Assembly (NCBI RefSeq): GCF_000173775.1
Contig: NZ_ACCD01000035.1
Coordinates: 1-39,324, forward strand
Origin: Yersinia rohdei ATCC 43380
GTDB lineage: Bacteria; Pseudomonadota; Gammaproteobacteria; Enterobacterales; Enterobacteriaceae
Direction: 5' to 3'
Length of the DNA: 39,324 nucleotides
Part shown: one piece after another, positions 1 to 9,724 of the stretch
Layout: the number at the start of each line of letters is the position of its first letter
Numbering within the stretch: position 1 is the stretch's first letter
Position numbers and translations under genes: made by a program
The notes under the pieces: model-generated
Seen by the model: the letters and a program-made list of their open reading frames with translations, nothing else
What the model was told of the DNA's origin: nothing
Databases searched by the model: none

Positions 1-172
1 CACAACTCTTTTTTCGTCTTTTTCTACTGTTTGAATACTTTTCACTCCTAACGTGCAGATCTTGGTCGATCTACTGCGTTTTCACTACGATCCCCAGACC
101 AGATTGGTTGTAATTCCATCAGCAAAGGCTAGTATTGCCGGTAAAGTACTTTCTTATTAAGAGGCTATTATT
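1..172. other. Upstream region of yrdA, no gene seen
   Basis: No coding sequence or rRNA/tRNA gene is recognised here. A weak plus-strand promoter candidate is TTGTAA at 108-113, a 16-bp spacer and TAGTAT at 130-135. An AAGAGG ribosome binding site lies at 159-164, eight bases before the yrdA ATG. In E. coli yrdA sits next to the rrnD operon, which points away from it. The A-rich minus-strand reading of 1-50 could be the far upstream part of an rRNA promoter, but no rRNA promoter core is present, so this is only a guess from synteny. Confidence 0.4.
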
Positions 173-715
173 ATGTCCGATGCTATTCGCCCCTATCTTC
201 ATTATTCACCCAAGCTCGGTGAACGCGTCCTTATTGATGGATCCAGTGTGATCATTGGTAATGTTGTTTTGGGTGATGATGTCAGTGTCTGGCCGTTAGT
301 GGCTATTCGTGGTGATGTTAACCAAGTAACCATTGGCGCTCGTTCTAATATTCAAGATGGAAGTGTATTGCATGTCACTCATCAGTCTGACTATAACCCC
401 GAGGGGTATCCGCTGATCATTGGTGAGGATGTCACTGTCGGACATAAGGCTATGTTGCACGGTTGCAGCATCGGCAATCGAGTATTAGTGGGCATGGGTT
501 CCATTGTATTAGATGAGGCTATTATAGAAGATGACGTCATGCTTGGTGCAGGCAGCTTAGTCTCTCCTGGAAAACGATTGGTTAGCGGCCACCTTTATAT
601 GGGCAGCCCTGCCAGACAAGTTCGCCCTTTGACGCCAGCGGAATTAGAAGGTTTGCTTTACTCTGCGGGCAACTACGTGCGCTGGAAAGATGACTATCTG
701 ACAGAAACCAAATAA
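173..715 (+). CDS. yrdA: Gamma-class carbonic anhydrase-like protein YrdA
   Basis: A 180-residue protein of the left-handed beta-helix gamma carbonic anhydrase family. Hexapeptide-type repeats (for example VIIGNVVLGDDVSVWP and VLVGMGSIV) fill residues 20-140, followed by a short C-terminal helix. The likely metal-binding histidines are H67, H91 and H96, the last two in an HKAMLH motif. Family members are trimers binding zinc or iron; carbonic anhydrase activity of the YrdA branch is not firmly established, so the reaction is inferred. The start is supported by AAGAGG eight bases upstream. It is transcribed alone, ends in a hairpin terminator, and converges on aroE. The small gene yrdB that follows it in E. 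coli is absent. Confidence 0.95.
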   Translation: MSDAIRPYLHYSPKLGERVLIDGSSVIIGNVVLGDDVSVWPLVAIRGDVNQVTIGARSNIQDGSVLHVTHQSDYNPEGYPLIIGEDVTVGHKAMLHGCSIGNRVLVGMGSIVLDEAIIEDDVMLGAGSLVSPGKRLVSGHLYMGSPARQVRPLTPAELEGLLYSAGNYVRWKDDYLTETK

Positions 716-730
716 GGCGTAATATCAGAC

Positions 731-764
731 GCAGGGAATAAATCACTTCCTTCCCTGCATTTTT
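731..764 (+). terminator. Rho-independent terminator after yrdA
   Basis: An 8-bp perfect stem, GCAGGGAA (731-738) with TTCCCTGC (751-758) around a 12-base loop, is followed by ATTTTTAC. It sits in the 68-bp spacer between the convergent yrdA and aroE and fits termination of yrdA. Confidence 0.75.
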
Positions 765-783
765 ACTTAAACCGAATACCTTT

Positions 784-1605
784 CTATTTACCTAAATCAT
801 CACGCAACTGATTTAATACTGGTGCAATATCTGGCATTACACCATGCCAGAGCTGAAAAGCATGTGCCGCCTGCCCCACCAGCATTCCCAAACCATCAGC
901 ATAGCAAGTCGCTCCTAACTTTGTGCTCCAGGCTAAAAACGGGGTGGTATCTGCTTGGTAAAACATATCGTAACAGCGGGTTTGCGGATAAATGATATCA
1001 GTAGGTAAATGCGGAACTTCGCCATGAATACCCGAGGCTGTCGCATTGATGATTAAATCAAATTGCTGCCCACTTAAAGACTGCATTTCAGCAGCATCAA
1101 TATCGCCTAAATGATGGAATACCTCGGCAAGCTGCTGCGCACGTGCATAAGTCCGATTAGTGATAACCACTTTGCATCCATATGAAAGCAAAGGGAGAAT
1201 CACACCGCGAGCGGCACCGCCCGCGCCTACCAATAAGATACGGTCTGTGGCTTTTATTAAATGCTGACGTTCAAGGTCACTCAGTAAACCAATACCGTCT
1301 GTATTGTCGCCTAACAGACGCCCGTCCTCTAATGGCTTTATAGTGTTGACGGCACCGGCCAGTGATGCGCGATCAGTGAGTTCATCACACTTAGCATAGG
1401 CAAGTTCTTTAAATGGCGTCGTGATGTTGGCGCCCTTTGCCCCAGCAGCAAAAAACGATGTTAATACTTGCTCAAAGGTTTCATGAGGTGCCAATACCAT
1501 ACCGTATTGATGTTCAATACCGGTTTGCTCGGCAAAAAGCGCATGGATCCTCGGCGACTTACTGTGCCCAATGGGGTTGCCAAACACTGCAAATTTTTGA
1601 TCCAT
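784..1605 (-). CDS. aroE: Shikimate dehydrogenase (NADP+)
   Basis: Catalyses the NADPH-dependent reduction of 3-dehydroshikimate to shikimate in aromatic amino acid synthesis. At 273 residues it is about the length of E. coli AroE. The N-terminal substrate domain has [13 protein letters not shown] at 9-21, the catalytic lysine K66 in NITTPFKE and D103 in DNTDG. The nucleotide-binding domain has GAGGAARG at 127-134 and the NRT motif that selects NADP. It is the last gene of the leftward group, starting 8 bases after tsaC ends, so translation is probably coupled with tsaC. Confidence 0.98.
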   Translation of the reverse strand: MDQKFAVFGNPIGHSKSPRIHALFAEQTGIEHQYGMVLAPHETFEQVLTSFFAAGAKGANITTPFKELAYAKCDELTDRASLAGAVNTIKPLEDGRLLGDNTDGIGLLSDLERQHLIKATDRILLVGAGGAARGVILPLLSYGCKVVITNRTYARAQQLAEVFHHLGDIDAAEMQSLSGQQFDLIINATASGIHGEVPHLPTDIIYPQTRCYDMFYQADTTPFLAWSTKLGATCYADGLGMLVGQAAHAFQLWHGVMPDIAPVLNQLRDDLGK

Positions 1606-1613
1606 GCTATTTC

Positions 1614-2201
1614 CTAACCTTGACGGAATTGCTTACCGGTTAAAGCATCTCTTATTTCAGATGGATTCAGGCGGCCACCAACCTGACCTTCAAGTACTGG
1701 TAATGAAGGGCCGAATTGCATTCTGACCTCTGCGACCGTACGGCAAGGTTCTTGTCCACTTAAATTGGCACTGGTTGAAACCAGTGGCTTACCATATTGC
1801 AAGCAAAGTTGCTGTACCAGTGGGTGGTCACTCACTCTGACAGCCAATGAGTCAAAATGACCAGTTAACCAGCGCGGCGTCTCAGGGCGGGCCGGAATTA
1901 CCCATGTGACTGGCCCTGGCCAACAGGAGAAGAGTGTTTCTCGCTGTGTATCACTTAACGCCGAATCATTCACATAAGGTTTTAACTGTTCATAATTAGC
2001 TGCAATTAGGATTAAGCCTTTCTGCCAGGGGCGCTGTTTTAATGCTAATAAGGCATTCACCGCATTTTCGCTATCTGGGTCACAACCTAAACCAAAAACC
2101 GCTTCTGTTGGATAGGCGATAACCTGTTCTTGCTGCAATGCCCGCAGCACATCTGAGAAAACGACATTATTTTCTGTTTTACTCACGTTGTTATTACTCA
2201 C
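1614..2201 (-). CDS. tsaC: Threonylcarbamoyl-AMP synthase TsaC
   Basis: Makes L-threonylcarbamoyladenylate from threonine, bicarbonate and ATP, the first step of the t6A37 modification in tRNAs that read ANN codons. The 195-residue protein is the single-domain YrdC/TsaC type, with the signature [14 protein letters not shown] near residues 29-42 and the [12 protein letters not shown] motif near residue 140. It is a few residues longer at the N-terminus than E. coli TsaC (190). Its start overlaps the end of yrdD by 8 bases, which suggests coupled translation. Confidence 0.97.
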   Translation of the reverse strand: MSNNNVSKTENNVVFSDVLRALQQEQVIAYPTEAVFGLGCDPDSENAVNALLALKQRPWQKGLILIAANYEQLKPYVNDSALSDTQRETLFSCWPGPVTWVIPARPETPRWLTGHFDSLAVRVSDHPLVQQLCLQYGKPLVSTSANLSGQEPCRTVAEVRMQFGPSLPVLEGQVGGRLNPSEIRDALTGKQFRQG

Positions 2202-2730
2202 TTACTACTGCCTTCCCACATAACTTACTGGCGCAAAAACGTTTTACGCCTTGTGCTGTTCTCTTTTCCATTAACAATGGATAGTGGCAATAAGCGCACT
2301 CTCCAGCAATGGGTTGCTGATTAATCGTAAACTGGCAATCAGGATAACGATTGCAGGCATGGAATATTTTCCCAAACCGAGACTTACGTTGTAGCAATTT
2401 CCCTTGGCCACACTGTGGGCAACCAATTGATGTCTCATCAGGCTTATCAATGACTTCAGTATGGTCACATTGCGGATATTGGCTACAACCAATAAACATC
2501 CCAAAGCGCCCTTGCCGCAACACCATCTCTGAACCACATTCAGGACAATGTTGGCCTTCCAAGACTTTCACGATATGCCCATCTGATTGTGCTTTCAACG
2601 GACGTATATATTGGCAGTCTGGATAATGTGAACAACCAAGGAATGGGCCATGACCGCCGCTGCGGATAACTAACGCCGATCCACATTCCGGACACGGCCC
2701 GTTATCCTTGGCAGTAACTGTTTTCGTCAT
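2194..2730 (-). CDS. yrdD: Topoisomerase-type zinc-ribbon protein YrdD
   Basis: A 178-residue protein made almost only of C4 zinc ribbons like those at the C-terminus of DNA topoisomerase I. Three clear units read CPECGS...CSHYPDC, CPECGS...CSQYPQC and CPQCGQ...CNRYPDC, followed by a fourth, more diverged one (CAYCHYP...CASKLCG). No catalytic topoisomerase domain is present, so it probably binds single-stranded nucleic acid; its cell role is not known to me. It lies between smg and tsaC, 41 bases after smg. Confidence 0.9.
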   Translation of the reverse strand: MTKTVTAKDNGPCPECGSALVIRSGGHGPFLGCSHYPDCQYIRPLKAQSDGHIVKVLEGQHCPECGSEMVLRQGRFGMFIGCSQYPQCDHTEVIDKPDETSIGCPQCGQGKLLQRKSRFGKIFHACNRYPDCQFTINQQPIAGECAYCHYPLLMEKRTAQGVKRFCASKLCGKAVVSE

Positions 2731-2771
2731 AACGCCTTCTCTATAAAATTATTAGCCAGTGATATTACCAC

Positions 2772-3245
2772 TTAGTGCAAATAACCTTCATTGACTTCAA
2801 AAAGTAACTCTTCCATTTGCTGATAAGCACTTTCATAACCTGGAATGTTAAACAGCACCATCAATACCACCCATTTGAGATCCTCTAAGTCAATCTCATT
2901 AGAGTCCAACGCCATGAGGCGATCGATAACCATCTCACGGGAATCAAGGTGCAATACCTGAATTTGTTCAAGAAATAAGATAAAACCACGACAAGTGGTA
3001 TCCAGGCGTTGGCATTCTTCCGCAGTATAGACTCGCAATGCTTGCGGATCAGCAGCATAGAGATAAGGGGCTTTCTGCCCTTCTTGTAAATCCGCAAGAG
3101 CCTCTAACCAGTTCAGGGCGTTGTTGATATCCTCACGATAGAAACCCGCGTCAGCAAGATCGTCGGTAATTTTGTCTTGATCGACCAGCATTTCCGACTC
3201 GTTATGCATATAAGTTTCAAATAAGTAAATTAGAACGTCGAACAT
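2772..3245 (-). CDS. smg: DUF494 family protein Smg
   Basis: A 157-residue acidic protein of the Smg/DUF494 family, recognised by the start [16 protein letters not shown] and by its place directly after dprA. No catalytic motif is visible and the function is unknown. Its ATG lies inside dprA, a 29-base overlap, which suggests that ribosomes ending dprA restart on smg. The E. coli homologue has nearly the same length and setting. Confidence 0.93.
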   Translation of the reverse strand: MFDVLIYLFETYMHNESEMLVDQDKITDDLADAGFYREDINNALNWLEALADLQEGQKAPYLYAADPQALRVYTAEECQRLDTTCRGFILFLEQIQVLHLDSREMVIDRLMALDSNEIDLEDLKWVVLMVLFNIPGYESAYQQMEELLFEVNEGYLH

Positions 3246-4338
3246 GGCCTGCCCTCCTTAATCGGACATAGCCGCCGGGTACAGCTGCGATCCACCCTGC
3301 TAACTCCAGCTCGAGCAATTTGCTGACGATATCTGGCACAGGTTGGCCGGCGCGTTCGGCGACGACATCAACGGGTGTCACCTCATCTCCTACGTTAGCC
3401 AACACATCGGCAAATGGCAATTCAACTTGCCCTTCGGATGAAGAAATAATTACTTCATCCGGCAATGATATCCATTGTAGCGAACCGCCGATTTGTTCAG
3501 CTATCTCACGAGCAGACCTTGCCAGGTAAGCTCCCTGTTGAATTAGCCAGTGCACACCTTCACTGGTTGCGCTGCCTAATGGCCCCGGTAAAGCAAAAAC
3601 ATCCCGCCCTTGCTCCATGCCATAGCGGGCTGTAATTAAAGAACCACTTTTCAGTGTAGCTTCAACAACTAAGACCGCAGAGCTTAACCCACTAATAATG
3701 CGATTTCTTCTGGGAAAATGTGCCGCGATAGGCAGTGCGGTCGTCAAAAACTCGGAAACCAAGGCTCCACCTTGGCTCTCAATTTCTCTGGCTAAATGAT
3801 TATGGCAACGCGGGTAGATATTCTCCAGCCCACTCCCCAAGACAGCGATAGTTTTACCTTTTACACTCAAGGCCGCCTTATGGCAGATCCCGTCAATCCC
3901 CATTGCCAGACCACTGGTAATAACAAGCCCCGCGAGAGCCAGTTCAGAGGAAAAATACTGCCCCCACTGCTCGCCATAATGGCTAAAATGCCGGCTCCCA
4001 ACCATAGCAATTTGTGGACGATAAAGGACATCAAGCTCACCGGAGACAAAAATGACTAATGGCGCGGCTGAAATATGTATTAAGCGGGGTGGATAATCAG
4101 GTTCACCATAAGCCAATAGGTGGTGAGAGGGGTGATTCAACCACCGAAGTGCGGCCTCAATATAATGGGCATCTGCCCGCAAAAACTGTTGGCATTGCGG
4201 CGGTTGCAATCCATAGGCTGCTAACCTCCCCGGATGAATATCACCGCTGGCGAGCAACCGCTTGGCGAGCGCGCTACCTTTTCTTGCCCCAAGCCCTTTG
4301 ACCTGACTCATCCTTAGCCATAATTCTGCCGCTAGCAT
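3217..4338 (-). CDS. dprA: DNA-processing protein DprA (Smf)
   Basis: Family members bind single-stranded DNA and load RecA during transformation. In enterobacteria the gene is kept although natural competence is not generally seen. The 373-residue protein has an N-terminal SAM-like helical part, a Rossmann-like DprA core (about 105-310) with [23 protein letters not shown] and the [12 protein letters not shown] signature, a second conserved stretch [22 protein letters not shown], and a C-terminal winged-helix-like part. It is the first gene of the leftward group and is divergent from def. Confidence 0.96.
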   Translation of the reverse strand: MLAAELWLRMSQVKGLGARKGSALAKRLLASGDIHPGRLAAYGLQPPQCQQFLRADAHYIEAALRWLNHPSHHLLAYGEPDYPPRLIHISAAPLVIFVSGELDVLYRPQIAMVGSRHFSHYGEQWGQYFSSELALAGLVITSGLAMGIDGICHKAALSVKGKTIAVLGSGLENIYPRCHNHLAREIESQGGALVSEFLTTALPIAAHFPRRNRIISGLSSAVLVVEATLKSGSLITARYGMEQGRDVFALPGPLGSATSEGVHWLIQQGAYLARSAREIAEQIGGSLQWISLPDEVIISSSEGQVELPFADVLANVGDEVTPVDVVAERAGQPVPDIVSKLLELELAGWIAAVPGGYVRLRRAGHVRRSNLLI

Positions 4339-4396
4339 TTTGCCTCCCTGGCTTACTTTCTATACAGATACCTATTCGTTCAATTGGTAGCCGATG

Positions 4397-4426
4397 CTGT
4401 CAATCAGGGCCGGAAATGTCTACAAT
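4397..4426 (+). promoter_or_regulatory. Candidate sigma70 promoter for def-fmt-rsmB
   Basis: CTGTCA (4397-4402), an 18-bp spacer and TACAAT (4421-4426) lie about 45 bases before the def ATG in the 133-bp spacer between the divergent dprA and def. The -10 matches consensus at five of six positions and the -35 at four of six. Confidence 0.5.
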
Positions 4427-4471
4427 AGAGATTGAATATCATTCACTACTCGGACGCAGATCTAGATATTT

Positions 4472-4984
4472 ATGTCAGTATTACAAGTATTACATTACCC
4501 AGATGAGCGGCTGCGCAAAATTGCTGCGCCGGTAAAAGAAGTTAATAGTGAAATCCAGCGTATCGTCGACGACATGTTCGACACCATGTATGCAGAGGAA
4601 GGTATCGGCCTTGCTGCAACACAAGTGGATGTTCACCTGCAAATTATCGTCATTGATGTCTCGGAAAACCGCGACCAACGTTTGGTGTTGATCAACCCAG
4701 AATTGTTGGAAAAAAGCGGCGAAACCGGCATTGAAGAGGGTTGTTTATCCATTCCTGAGCAACGCGCGTTGGTTCCTCGAGCTGAGAAAGTAAAAATCAG
4801 AGCGCTGGATCGTGACGGTAAACCTTTTGAGCTGGAAGCTGATGATTTATTAGCAATTTGTATCCAGCATGAAATGGATCACTTGGTTGGTAAACTGTTT
4901 GTAGACTATTTGTCACCGCTGAAACGCCAGCGTATCCGCCAAAAGCTGGAGAAACTGGCCAAGTTGAATGCGCGTGCCAACTAA
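4472..4984 (+). CDS. def: Peptide deformylase
   Basis: Removes the N-formyl group from the initiator methionine of nascent proteins at the ribosome exit. The 170-residue protein carries all three family motifs: GIGLAATQ (about 44-51), EGCLS (about 89-93) and HEMDH (about 133-137), which give the Cys, His, His metal ligands and the catalytic Glu. It is a type 1 enzyme close in length to E. coli Def (169). It is directly followed by fmt, which makes the formylated tRNA, so the pair adds and later removes the same group. Confidence 0.98.
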   Translation: MSVLQVLHYPDERLRKIAAPVKEVNSEIQRIVDDMFDTMYAEEGIGLAATQVDVHLQIIVIDVSENRDQRLVLINPELLEKSGETGIEEGCLSIPEQRALVPRAEKVKIRALDRDGKPFELEADDLLAICIQHEMDHLVGKLFVDYLSPLKRQRIRQKLEKLAKLNARAN

Positions 4985-5008
4985 CCCTTTCTAATGCAGG
5001 AAACCAAC

Positions 5009-5956
5009 GTGTCTGATTCTTTGCGAATTATTTTTGCCGGAACTCCTGACTTTGCAGCGCGCCATTTAGGCGCGCTGTTGTCTTCTCAACATCAAATTGT
5101 GGGTGTTTTCACTCAACCCGATCGCCCGGCTGGTCGAGGTAATAAGCTCACGTCAAGCCCGGTTAAGGTACTAGCAGAACAACACGATATTCCCGTTTTT
5201 CAGCCAAAATCACTACGGCCTGAAGAAAACCAACATTTAGTCGCCGATCTTAACGCGGATATTATGGTGGTGGTGGCCTATGGTTTGATTCTGCCTGCTT
5301 CAGTGCTAGCAATGCCGCGGCTCGGCTGTATTAATGTGCATGGTTCGTTGTTACCACGCTGGCGCGGTGCTGCACCTATTCAGCGCTCTTTATGGGCTGG
5401 TGATGCAAAAACCGGGGTAACTATCATGCAGATGGATATCGGGCTAGATACTGGCGATATGCTGCATAAGATTGAGTGTGACATTCAGCCAGAAGATACC
5501 AGTGCGACACTGTATGACAAATTAGCCGAGCTGGGCCCCCAGGGATTATTGGTAACACTGCAACAATTAGCCGCAGGCAATGCCCGGCCTGAAGTTCAGG
5601 ATGAAGCTCAAGTTACCTATGCAGAAAAACTCAGTAAAGAGGAAGCCAAATTAGATTGGTCACTTTCTGCGATTCAGCTAGAGCGTTGTATTCGTGCTTT
5701 CAATCCTTGGCCCGTCAGTTATTTTGTGGTTGAGGAACAACCGGTCAAAGTTTGGCAAGCACAAGTGATTGATACTACTGAGAATGCAGCACCCGGCACT
5801 GTCATTCATGCCGATAAGCATGGCATTCAAGTTGCTACCGCCGAGGGCGTTTTGAATATTACACAACTGCAACCTGCAGGGAAAAAACCCATGTCAGCTG
5901 CAGATTTGTTAAATTCACGGCGCGAATGGTTTACACCTGGCAGCCAACTCGCATAA
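5009..5956 (+). CDS. fmt: Methionyl-tRNA formyltransferase
   Basis: Transfers a formyl group from 10-formyl-tetrahydrofolate to initiator Met-tRNA. I place the start at the GTG at 5009, giving 315 residues (the E. coli length) that begin [26 protein letters not shown] lies just upstream of this GTG. An in-frame ATG at 4994 would add five residues but has no ribosome binding site. The catalytic N-H-D set is N109, H111 (in [14 protein letters not shown]) and D147 (in DIGLDTGD). The C-terminal tRNA-binding domain includes RAFNPWPVS. It lies 24 bases after def. Confidence 0.97.
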   Translation: MSDSLRIIFAGTPDFAARHLGALLSSQHQIVGVFTQPDRPAGRGNKLTSSPVKVLAEQHDIPVFQPKSLRPEENQHLVADLNADIMVVVAYGLILPASVLAMPRLGCINVHGSLLPRWRGAAPIQRSLWAGDAKTGVTIMQMDIGLDTGDMLHKIECDIQPEDTSATLYDKLAELGPQGLLVTLQQLAAGNARPEVQDEAQVTYAEKLSKEEAKLDWSLSAIQLERCIRAFNPWPVSYFVVEEQPVKVWQAQVIDTTENAAPGTVIHADKHGIQVATAEGVLNITQLQPAGKKPMSAADLLNSRREWFTPGSQLA

Positions 5957-5973
5957 TAGATCTGTTTCAACTG

Positions 5974-6055
5974 TATACCGATTGGATTTCAAGGTGCAGA
6001 ACTGTGGTCGCGAGAGCAGCCAACCCCTTTGCAACTTAACATATTGATGGGTATA
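5974..6055 (+). repeat. Internally shortened ERIC element
   Basis: This 82-bp stretch in the fmt-rsmB spacer begins TATACC and ends GGGTATA. Its left part (GATTTCAAGGTGCAG) and right part (GCGAGAGCAGCCAACC, then an ATGGGTATA end) match the two ends of the ERIC consensus as it appears at 37136-37262. The central palindromic portion is missing, about 45 bp compared with the 127-bp form. It is a diverged, internally deleted ERIC in the same orientation as the two other copies in this window. Confidence 0.75.
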
Positions 6056-6128
6056 GATTTCATCGCCCGATACTTCATCATCGGGCCACTTTCCCTTTAT
6101 TTGCTGACGTTTGTCGGCTTTTTTGGTT

Positions 6129-7418
6129 ATGAAAAACACATACAATCTCCGTAGCATCGCTGCTAAAGCAATTAGCCAGGTATTGGATCAGGGGCAATCG
6201 CTCAGTACCGTTTTGCCTGGACTAAATAAAAGTATTTCCGATAAAGATCGCGCACTGCTACAGGAACTGTGTTTTGGCACTTTGCGTGTCCTGCCGCAAC
6301 TCGAGTGGTGCATTCAACAGTTAATGGCACGCCCTATGACCGGTAAACAGCGTGTTTTTCATTACCTGATTATGGTCGGACTTTATCAGCTGATATACAC
6401 CCGAATTCCTCCACATGCAGCTCTGGCGGAGACAGTTGAAGGCGCTACTGCGCTGAAACGCCCGCAATTAAAAGGGCTAATTAACGGTGTGCTACGCCAA
6501 TTCCAGCGCCAACAGGTAGAATTACTGGAGCGCGCCGCAAATAACGAGAGTCATTACCTGCATCCAAGTTGGTTATTGGCACGGATTAAGCAAGCTTATC
6601 CCGATCAATGGCAGCAGATCTTGGAGGCGAATAATCAGAAACCACCCATGTGGCTGCGGGTGAGCCGGCTTCATCATTCGCGTAGTGAATATCTAGAACT
6701 CTTAAAACAAGCAGATATCGAAGCACTGCCTCATGACGTTTATCCTGATGCAGTTCGCCTTATCACACCTTGCTCTGTCAATGACTTACCTGGTTTTGAC
6801 CTCGGTTGGGTAACAGTTCAAGATGCATCGGCACAAGGCTGTGTTGATCTGCTCAGTCCGCAAAATGGCGAACAGATCCTCGACCTCTGTGCTGCCCCTG
6901 GGGGCAAAACCACTCATATTCTGGAAGCTGCGCCAAAAGCTCATGTATTGGCGGTTGATATTGATGAACAGCGACTCAGCCGGGTGAAAGAAAATTTACA
7001 GCGCTTAAAATTACATGCGGACGTGCGGGTCGGTGATGGCCGAACTCCGGATGAATGGTGCGGTAACCAACAGTTTGACCGAATATTATTAGATGCACCT
7101 TGCTCTGCCACTGGGGTCATCCGTCGGCATCCAGATATTAAATGGTTACGTCGAAACAGTGATATCGCCGAACTGGCCCAGCTACAATCTGAGATAATCG
7201 AAGCTATCTGGCCTAAACTGAAAAAAGGCGGCGTAATGGTTTATGCTACCTGCTCTATATTACCCGAAGAAAATCAGCAACAAATCGCCGCTTTCCTGCA
7301 ACGACATAGCGAAGCCGAGTTGGTTGAAACAGGGACAACTTCAGCACCTGGTAGACAAAATCTGCCGCACCCTGAAGATGGCGACGGTTTCTTTTATGCC
7401 AAGTTAATCAAAAGCTAA
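6129..7418 (+). CDS. rsmB: 16S rRNA m5C967 methyltransferase RsmB
   Basis: Methylates C967 of 16S rRNA with S-adenosylmethionine. The ATG at 6129 gives 429 residues, equal to E. coli RsmB; an in-frame TTG at 6111 would add six residues and is less likely. An N-terminal NusB-like helical domain (about 1-140) precedes a Rossmann methyltransferase domain with the SAM-binding [14 protein letters not shown] (about 252-265). The two family cysteines are in LDAPCSATG and in [11 protein letters not shown], the NSUN-type pair. It is third in the def-fmt-rsmB-trkA series. Confidence 0.97.
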   Translation: MKNTYNLRSIAAKAISQVLDQGQSLSTVLPGLNKSISDKDRALLQELCFGTLRVLPQLEWCIQQLMARPMTGKQRVFHYLIMVGLYQLIYTRIPPHAALAETVEGATALKRPQLKGLINGVLRQFQRQQVELLERAANNESHYLHPSWLLARIKQAYPDQWQQILEANNQKPPMWLRVSRLHHSRSEYLELLKQADIEALPHDVYPDAVRLITPCSVNDLPGFDLGWVTVQDASAQGCVDLLSPQNGEQILDLCAAPGGKTTHILEAAPKAHVLAVDIDEQRLSRVKENLQRLKLHADVRVGDGRTPDEWCGNQQFDRILLDAPCSATGVIRRHPDIKWLRRNSDIAELAQLQSEIIEAIWPKLKKGGVMVYATCSILPEENQQQIAAFLQRHSEAELVETGTTSAPGRQNLPHPEDGDGFFYAKLIKS

Positions 7419-7469
7419 TGGTGGATTTTACTGCCTCAAACCTAATTTCAGTGTGAAACAGAGAACGCG

Positions 7470-8846
7470 ATGAAAATAATTATTCTTGGGGCAGGACAAG
7501 TTGGCGGAACCCTGGCAGAAAACCTGGTAGGCGAGAACAATGATATCACTGTCGTTGATGTCGACTCTGGCCGGTTACGCCAGTTACAAGATAAATTTGA
7601 CCTGCGAGTTGTGCAAGGGCACGGCTCGCATCCTCGAATTTTGCGGGAAGCTGGAGCTGAAGATGCTGATATGTTGGTTGCGGTAACTAACTCCGACGAA
7701 ACCAACATGGTTGCTTGTCAAATTGCTTACTCGCTCTTTAATACGCCAAATCGTATCGCTCGAATCCGTTCAGCTGAATATATCCGTGAATCAGATAAGC
7801 TTTTTTTACCTGAAGCGGTGCCTATTGACCATTTAATTTCACCAGAACAACTAGTTATCGATTATATCTATAAATTAATCGAATACCCTGGTGCCTTGCA
7901 GGTAGTCAATTTCGCGGAGGGTAAAGTCAGTATTGCCGCAGTCAAAGCCTATTATGGCGGGCCATTAGTTGGGAATGCATTGTCATCTTTGCGTGATCAT
8001 ATGCCGCACATTGATACCCGAGTTGCCGCTATATTCCGCCAAGACCGACCTATTCGCCCACAAGGCTCAACAATCATTGAAGCGGGTGATGAAGTTTTCT
8101 TTGTTGCCGCCTCGCAGCATATCCGGGCCGTAATGAGTGAGTTACAGCGTCTGGAAAAGCCTTATAAACGTATTATGATTGTTGGCGGTGGCAATGTGGG
8201 TGCGGGTTTGGCCCTGCGATTGGAAAAAGATTACAGCGTAAAATTAATTGAACGCGACCAGCAACGCGCGGCTGAACTAGCAGAAATGCTGCACGATACT
8301 ATCGTGTTTTATGGCGATGCATCAGACCAGGAACTGCTAGCTGAAGAACACATTGAGCAGGTTGATGTCTTTATTGCCATTACCAATGATGATGAAGCAA
8401 ATATTATGTCAGCTATGCTGGCAAAACGCATGGGTGCGAAAAAAGCGATGGTATTAATCCAGCGCAGTGCCTATGTCGATCTGGTGCAGGGAAGTGTTAT
8501 TGATATAGTGATATCACCACAGCAAGCCACTATTTCTGCACTATTAGGCCATGTGCGCAAAGCCGATATTGTCAGTGTATCGTCACTAAGACGGGGTGTC
8601 GCAGAAGCTATCGAAGCCATTGCTCATGGTGACGAAAGCACGTCAAAAGTTGTCGGCCGAATGGTCGAAGATATCAAACTACCACCCGGAACGACCATTG
8701 GGGCCATTGTTCGTGGTGATGAAGTAATCATTGCTAATGGTAATTCAGTTATTAAGCAGGGCGACCATGTGGTGATGTTTATCACCCACAAGAAATTTGT
8801 TCCTGATGTGGAGCGATTGTTCCAACCAAGTCCATTCTTCTTGTAG
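7470..8846 (+). CDS. trkA: Trk potassium uptake regulatory subunit TrkA
   Basis: Peripheral NAD(H)-binding subunit that gates the TrkH/TrkG potassium channels at the inner membrane. The 458-residue protein is a tandem of two RCK modules: GAGQVGG at 7-13 opens the first Rossmann fold and GGGNVGAG near 239-246 the second, each followed by an RCK-C domain. The first has a second-strand acidic DVDSGR as in NAD binders. The length is that of E. coli TrkA. The start is 51 bases after rsmB. No Trk membrane subunit is in this window. Confidence 0.98.
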   Translation: MKIIILGAGQVGGTLAENLVGENNDITVVDVDSGRLRQLQDKFDLRVVQGHGSHPRILREAGAEDADMLVAVTNSDETNMVACQIAYSLFNTPNRIARIRSAEYIRESDKLFLPEAVPIDHLISPEQLVIDYIYKLIEYPGALQVVNFAEGKVSIAAVKAYYGGPLVGNALSSLRDHMPHIDTRVAAIFRQDRPIRPQGSTIIEAGDEVFFVAASQHIRAVMSELQRLEKPYKRIMIVGGGNVGAGLALRLEKDYSVKLIERDQQRAAELAEMLHDTIVFYGDASDQELLAEEHIEQVDVFIAITNDDEANIMSAMLAKRMGAKKAMVLIQRSAYVDLVQGSVIDIVISPQQATISALLGHVRKADIVSVSSLRRGVAEAIEAIAHGDESTSKVVGRMVEDIKLPPGTTIGAIVRGDEVIIANGNSVIKQGDHVVMFITHKKFVPDVERLFQPSPFFL

Positions 8847-8987
8847 CCAGCAATAATTAAATTTGCTTGCCAATTTTATAAATTAAAACTAATCCCAAAG
8901 GGAATAGAAAAAATCTCTTATAATTTTGGCAGTAGTAGGCTTTATTTAGCTAAGATTAAGTAGTTCATTTTAAATGGGGTGTTGGTT

Positions 8988-9398
8988 ATGAGCTTTATGA
9001 AGGAATTTCGTGAATTTGCCATGCGAGGCAATGTTGTCGACTTAGCTGTCGGGGTAATTATTGGTGCTGCATTCGGCAGAATAGTTTCTTCACTTGTCGC
9101 CGATATCATCATGCCACCATTAGGTTTATTACTCGGTGGAGTCGATTTTAAACAATTCCATTTCGTATTACGAGCAGCGGAAGGAACTGTGCCCGCGGTT
9201 GTAATGAATTACGGTACATTCGTTCAGAGCATTTTTGATTTTGTCATCGTAGCACTGGCTATTTTCTCCGCAGTTAAAGTGATAAACAAACTGCGCCGTG
9301 AAAAAGCGGAAGAGCCAGCAGCGCCGCCAGCCCCGACAACAGAAGAAAAATTGTTAGCTGAAATTCGTGATTTGCTGAAAGCACAGCAATCCAAATAA
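8988..9398 (+). CDS. mscL: Large-conductance mechanosensitive channel MscL
   Basis: Inner-membrane pentameric channel that opens under membrane tension during hypo-osmotic shock. The ATG at 8988 gives 136 residues, the E. coli length; an in-frame GTG at 8979 would add three residues. The amphipathic N-terminus [13 protein letters not shown] leads into TM1 with the pore signature [20 protein letters not shown], then a periplasmic loop, TM2 ([17 protein letters not shown]) and a cytoplasmic helix bundle ([13 protein letters not shown]). The A+T-rich 141-bp gap after trkA suggests its own promoter. Confidence 0.98.
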   Translation: MSFMKEFREFAMRGNVVDLAVGVIIGAAFGRIVSSLVADIIMPPLGLLLGGVDFKQFHFVLRAAEGTVPAVVMNYGTFVQSIFDFVIVALAIFSAVKVINKLRREKAEEPAAPPAPTTEEKLLAEIRDLLKAQQSK

Positions 9399-9417
9399 TC
9401 CCATTGCAATAAAACGT

Positions 9418-9448
9418 TAAAAGCCATCAATTAGATGGCTTTTTTTTT
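9418..9448. terminator. Bidirectional terminator between mscL and arfA
   Basis: AGCCATC (9422-9428) pairs with GATGGCT (9434-9440) around a 5-base loop. A T run follows on the plus strand (9440-9448) and a shorter A run precedes it, so it can end mscL transcription and also catch transcripts from arfA on the other strand. Confidence 0.85.
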
Positions 9449-9451
9449 GCT

Positions 9452-9658
9452 CTAAAACCAGAAGGCCAGTGGTAATAAATCCATTGATTGCTTACCACTG
9501 GCCTCCCAGTTACCGCCTTTTGCATGTTTTTCTTTACGTTGATAACTCCCTTTGCCTTTTATATTTTTCTCTATACGCTGCCTGAAGAGGGGATCATGGA
9601 GTAATGCTTCTAACGCGTTGTCTTTAATTTTGCCTTTAGTATGCCGATATGTCGTCAT
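9452..9658 (-). CDS. arfA: Alternative ribosome-rescue factor ArfA
   Basis: Rescues ribosomes stalled on mRNA without a stop codon by recruiting release factor RF2 when trans-translation (tmRNA) fails. The 68-residue protein starts [20 protein letters not shown], continues with HDPLFRQR and has the basic [11 protein letters not shown] region that enters the empty mRNA channel. The C-terminal LLPLAFWF is a hydrophobic tail. In E. coli such a tail marks full-length ArfA for degradation, and active protein is made from mRNA cut inside the gene. A strong hairpin across codons 52-65 (9463-9504) fits that control. Confidence 0.94.
   Translation of the reverse strand: MTTYRHTKGKIKDNALEALLHDPLFRQRIEKNIKGKGSYQRKEKHAKGGNWEASGKQSMDLLPLAFWF
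9463..9504 (-). promoter_or_regulatory. RNase III-type hairpin inside the arfA coding region
   Basis: AGGCCAGTGGTAA (9463-9475) and TTACCACTGGCCT (9492-9504) form a perfect 13-bp stem with a 16-base loop inside the 3' part of arfA. In E. coli the equivalent arfA stem is cut by RNase III, giving a nonstop mRNA whose shortened product is active only when tmRNA cannot tag it. The position here would remove the hydrophobic C-terminal tail. No T run follows directly on the minus strand, so cleavage is more likely than termination. Confidence 0.8.
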
Positions 9659-9724
9659 AATAGTGCCTCACTAATGGATGTGTTGATTAAAAATCGCCCT
9701 AATAATACTGTTTATCCGAACCCT

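Noticed and set aside
4994-5008. ATG at 4994 as the start of fmt
   Set aside because: No ribosome binding site; the GTG at 5009 has AGGAAA upstream and gives the exact E. coli length.
8919-8924. TATAAT before mscL as a defined promoter
   Set aside because: The position 17 bp upstream reads AAAGGG, not a -35, so I did not list it although mscL probably has its own promoter.
9471-9504. arfA hairpin as a plain rho-independent terminator
   Set aside because: No T run follows the stem on the minus strand; the A/T-flanked terminator at 9418-9448 fits better, and the hairpin matches the known arfA processing site.
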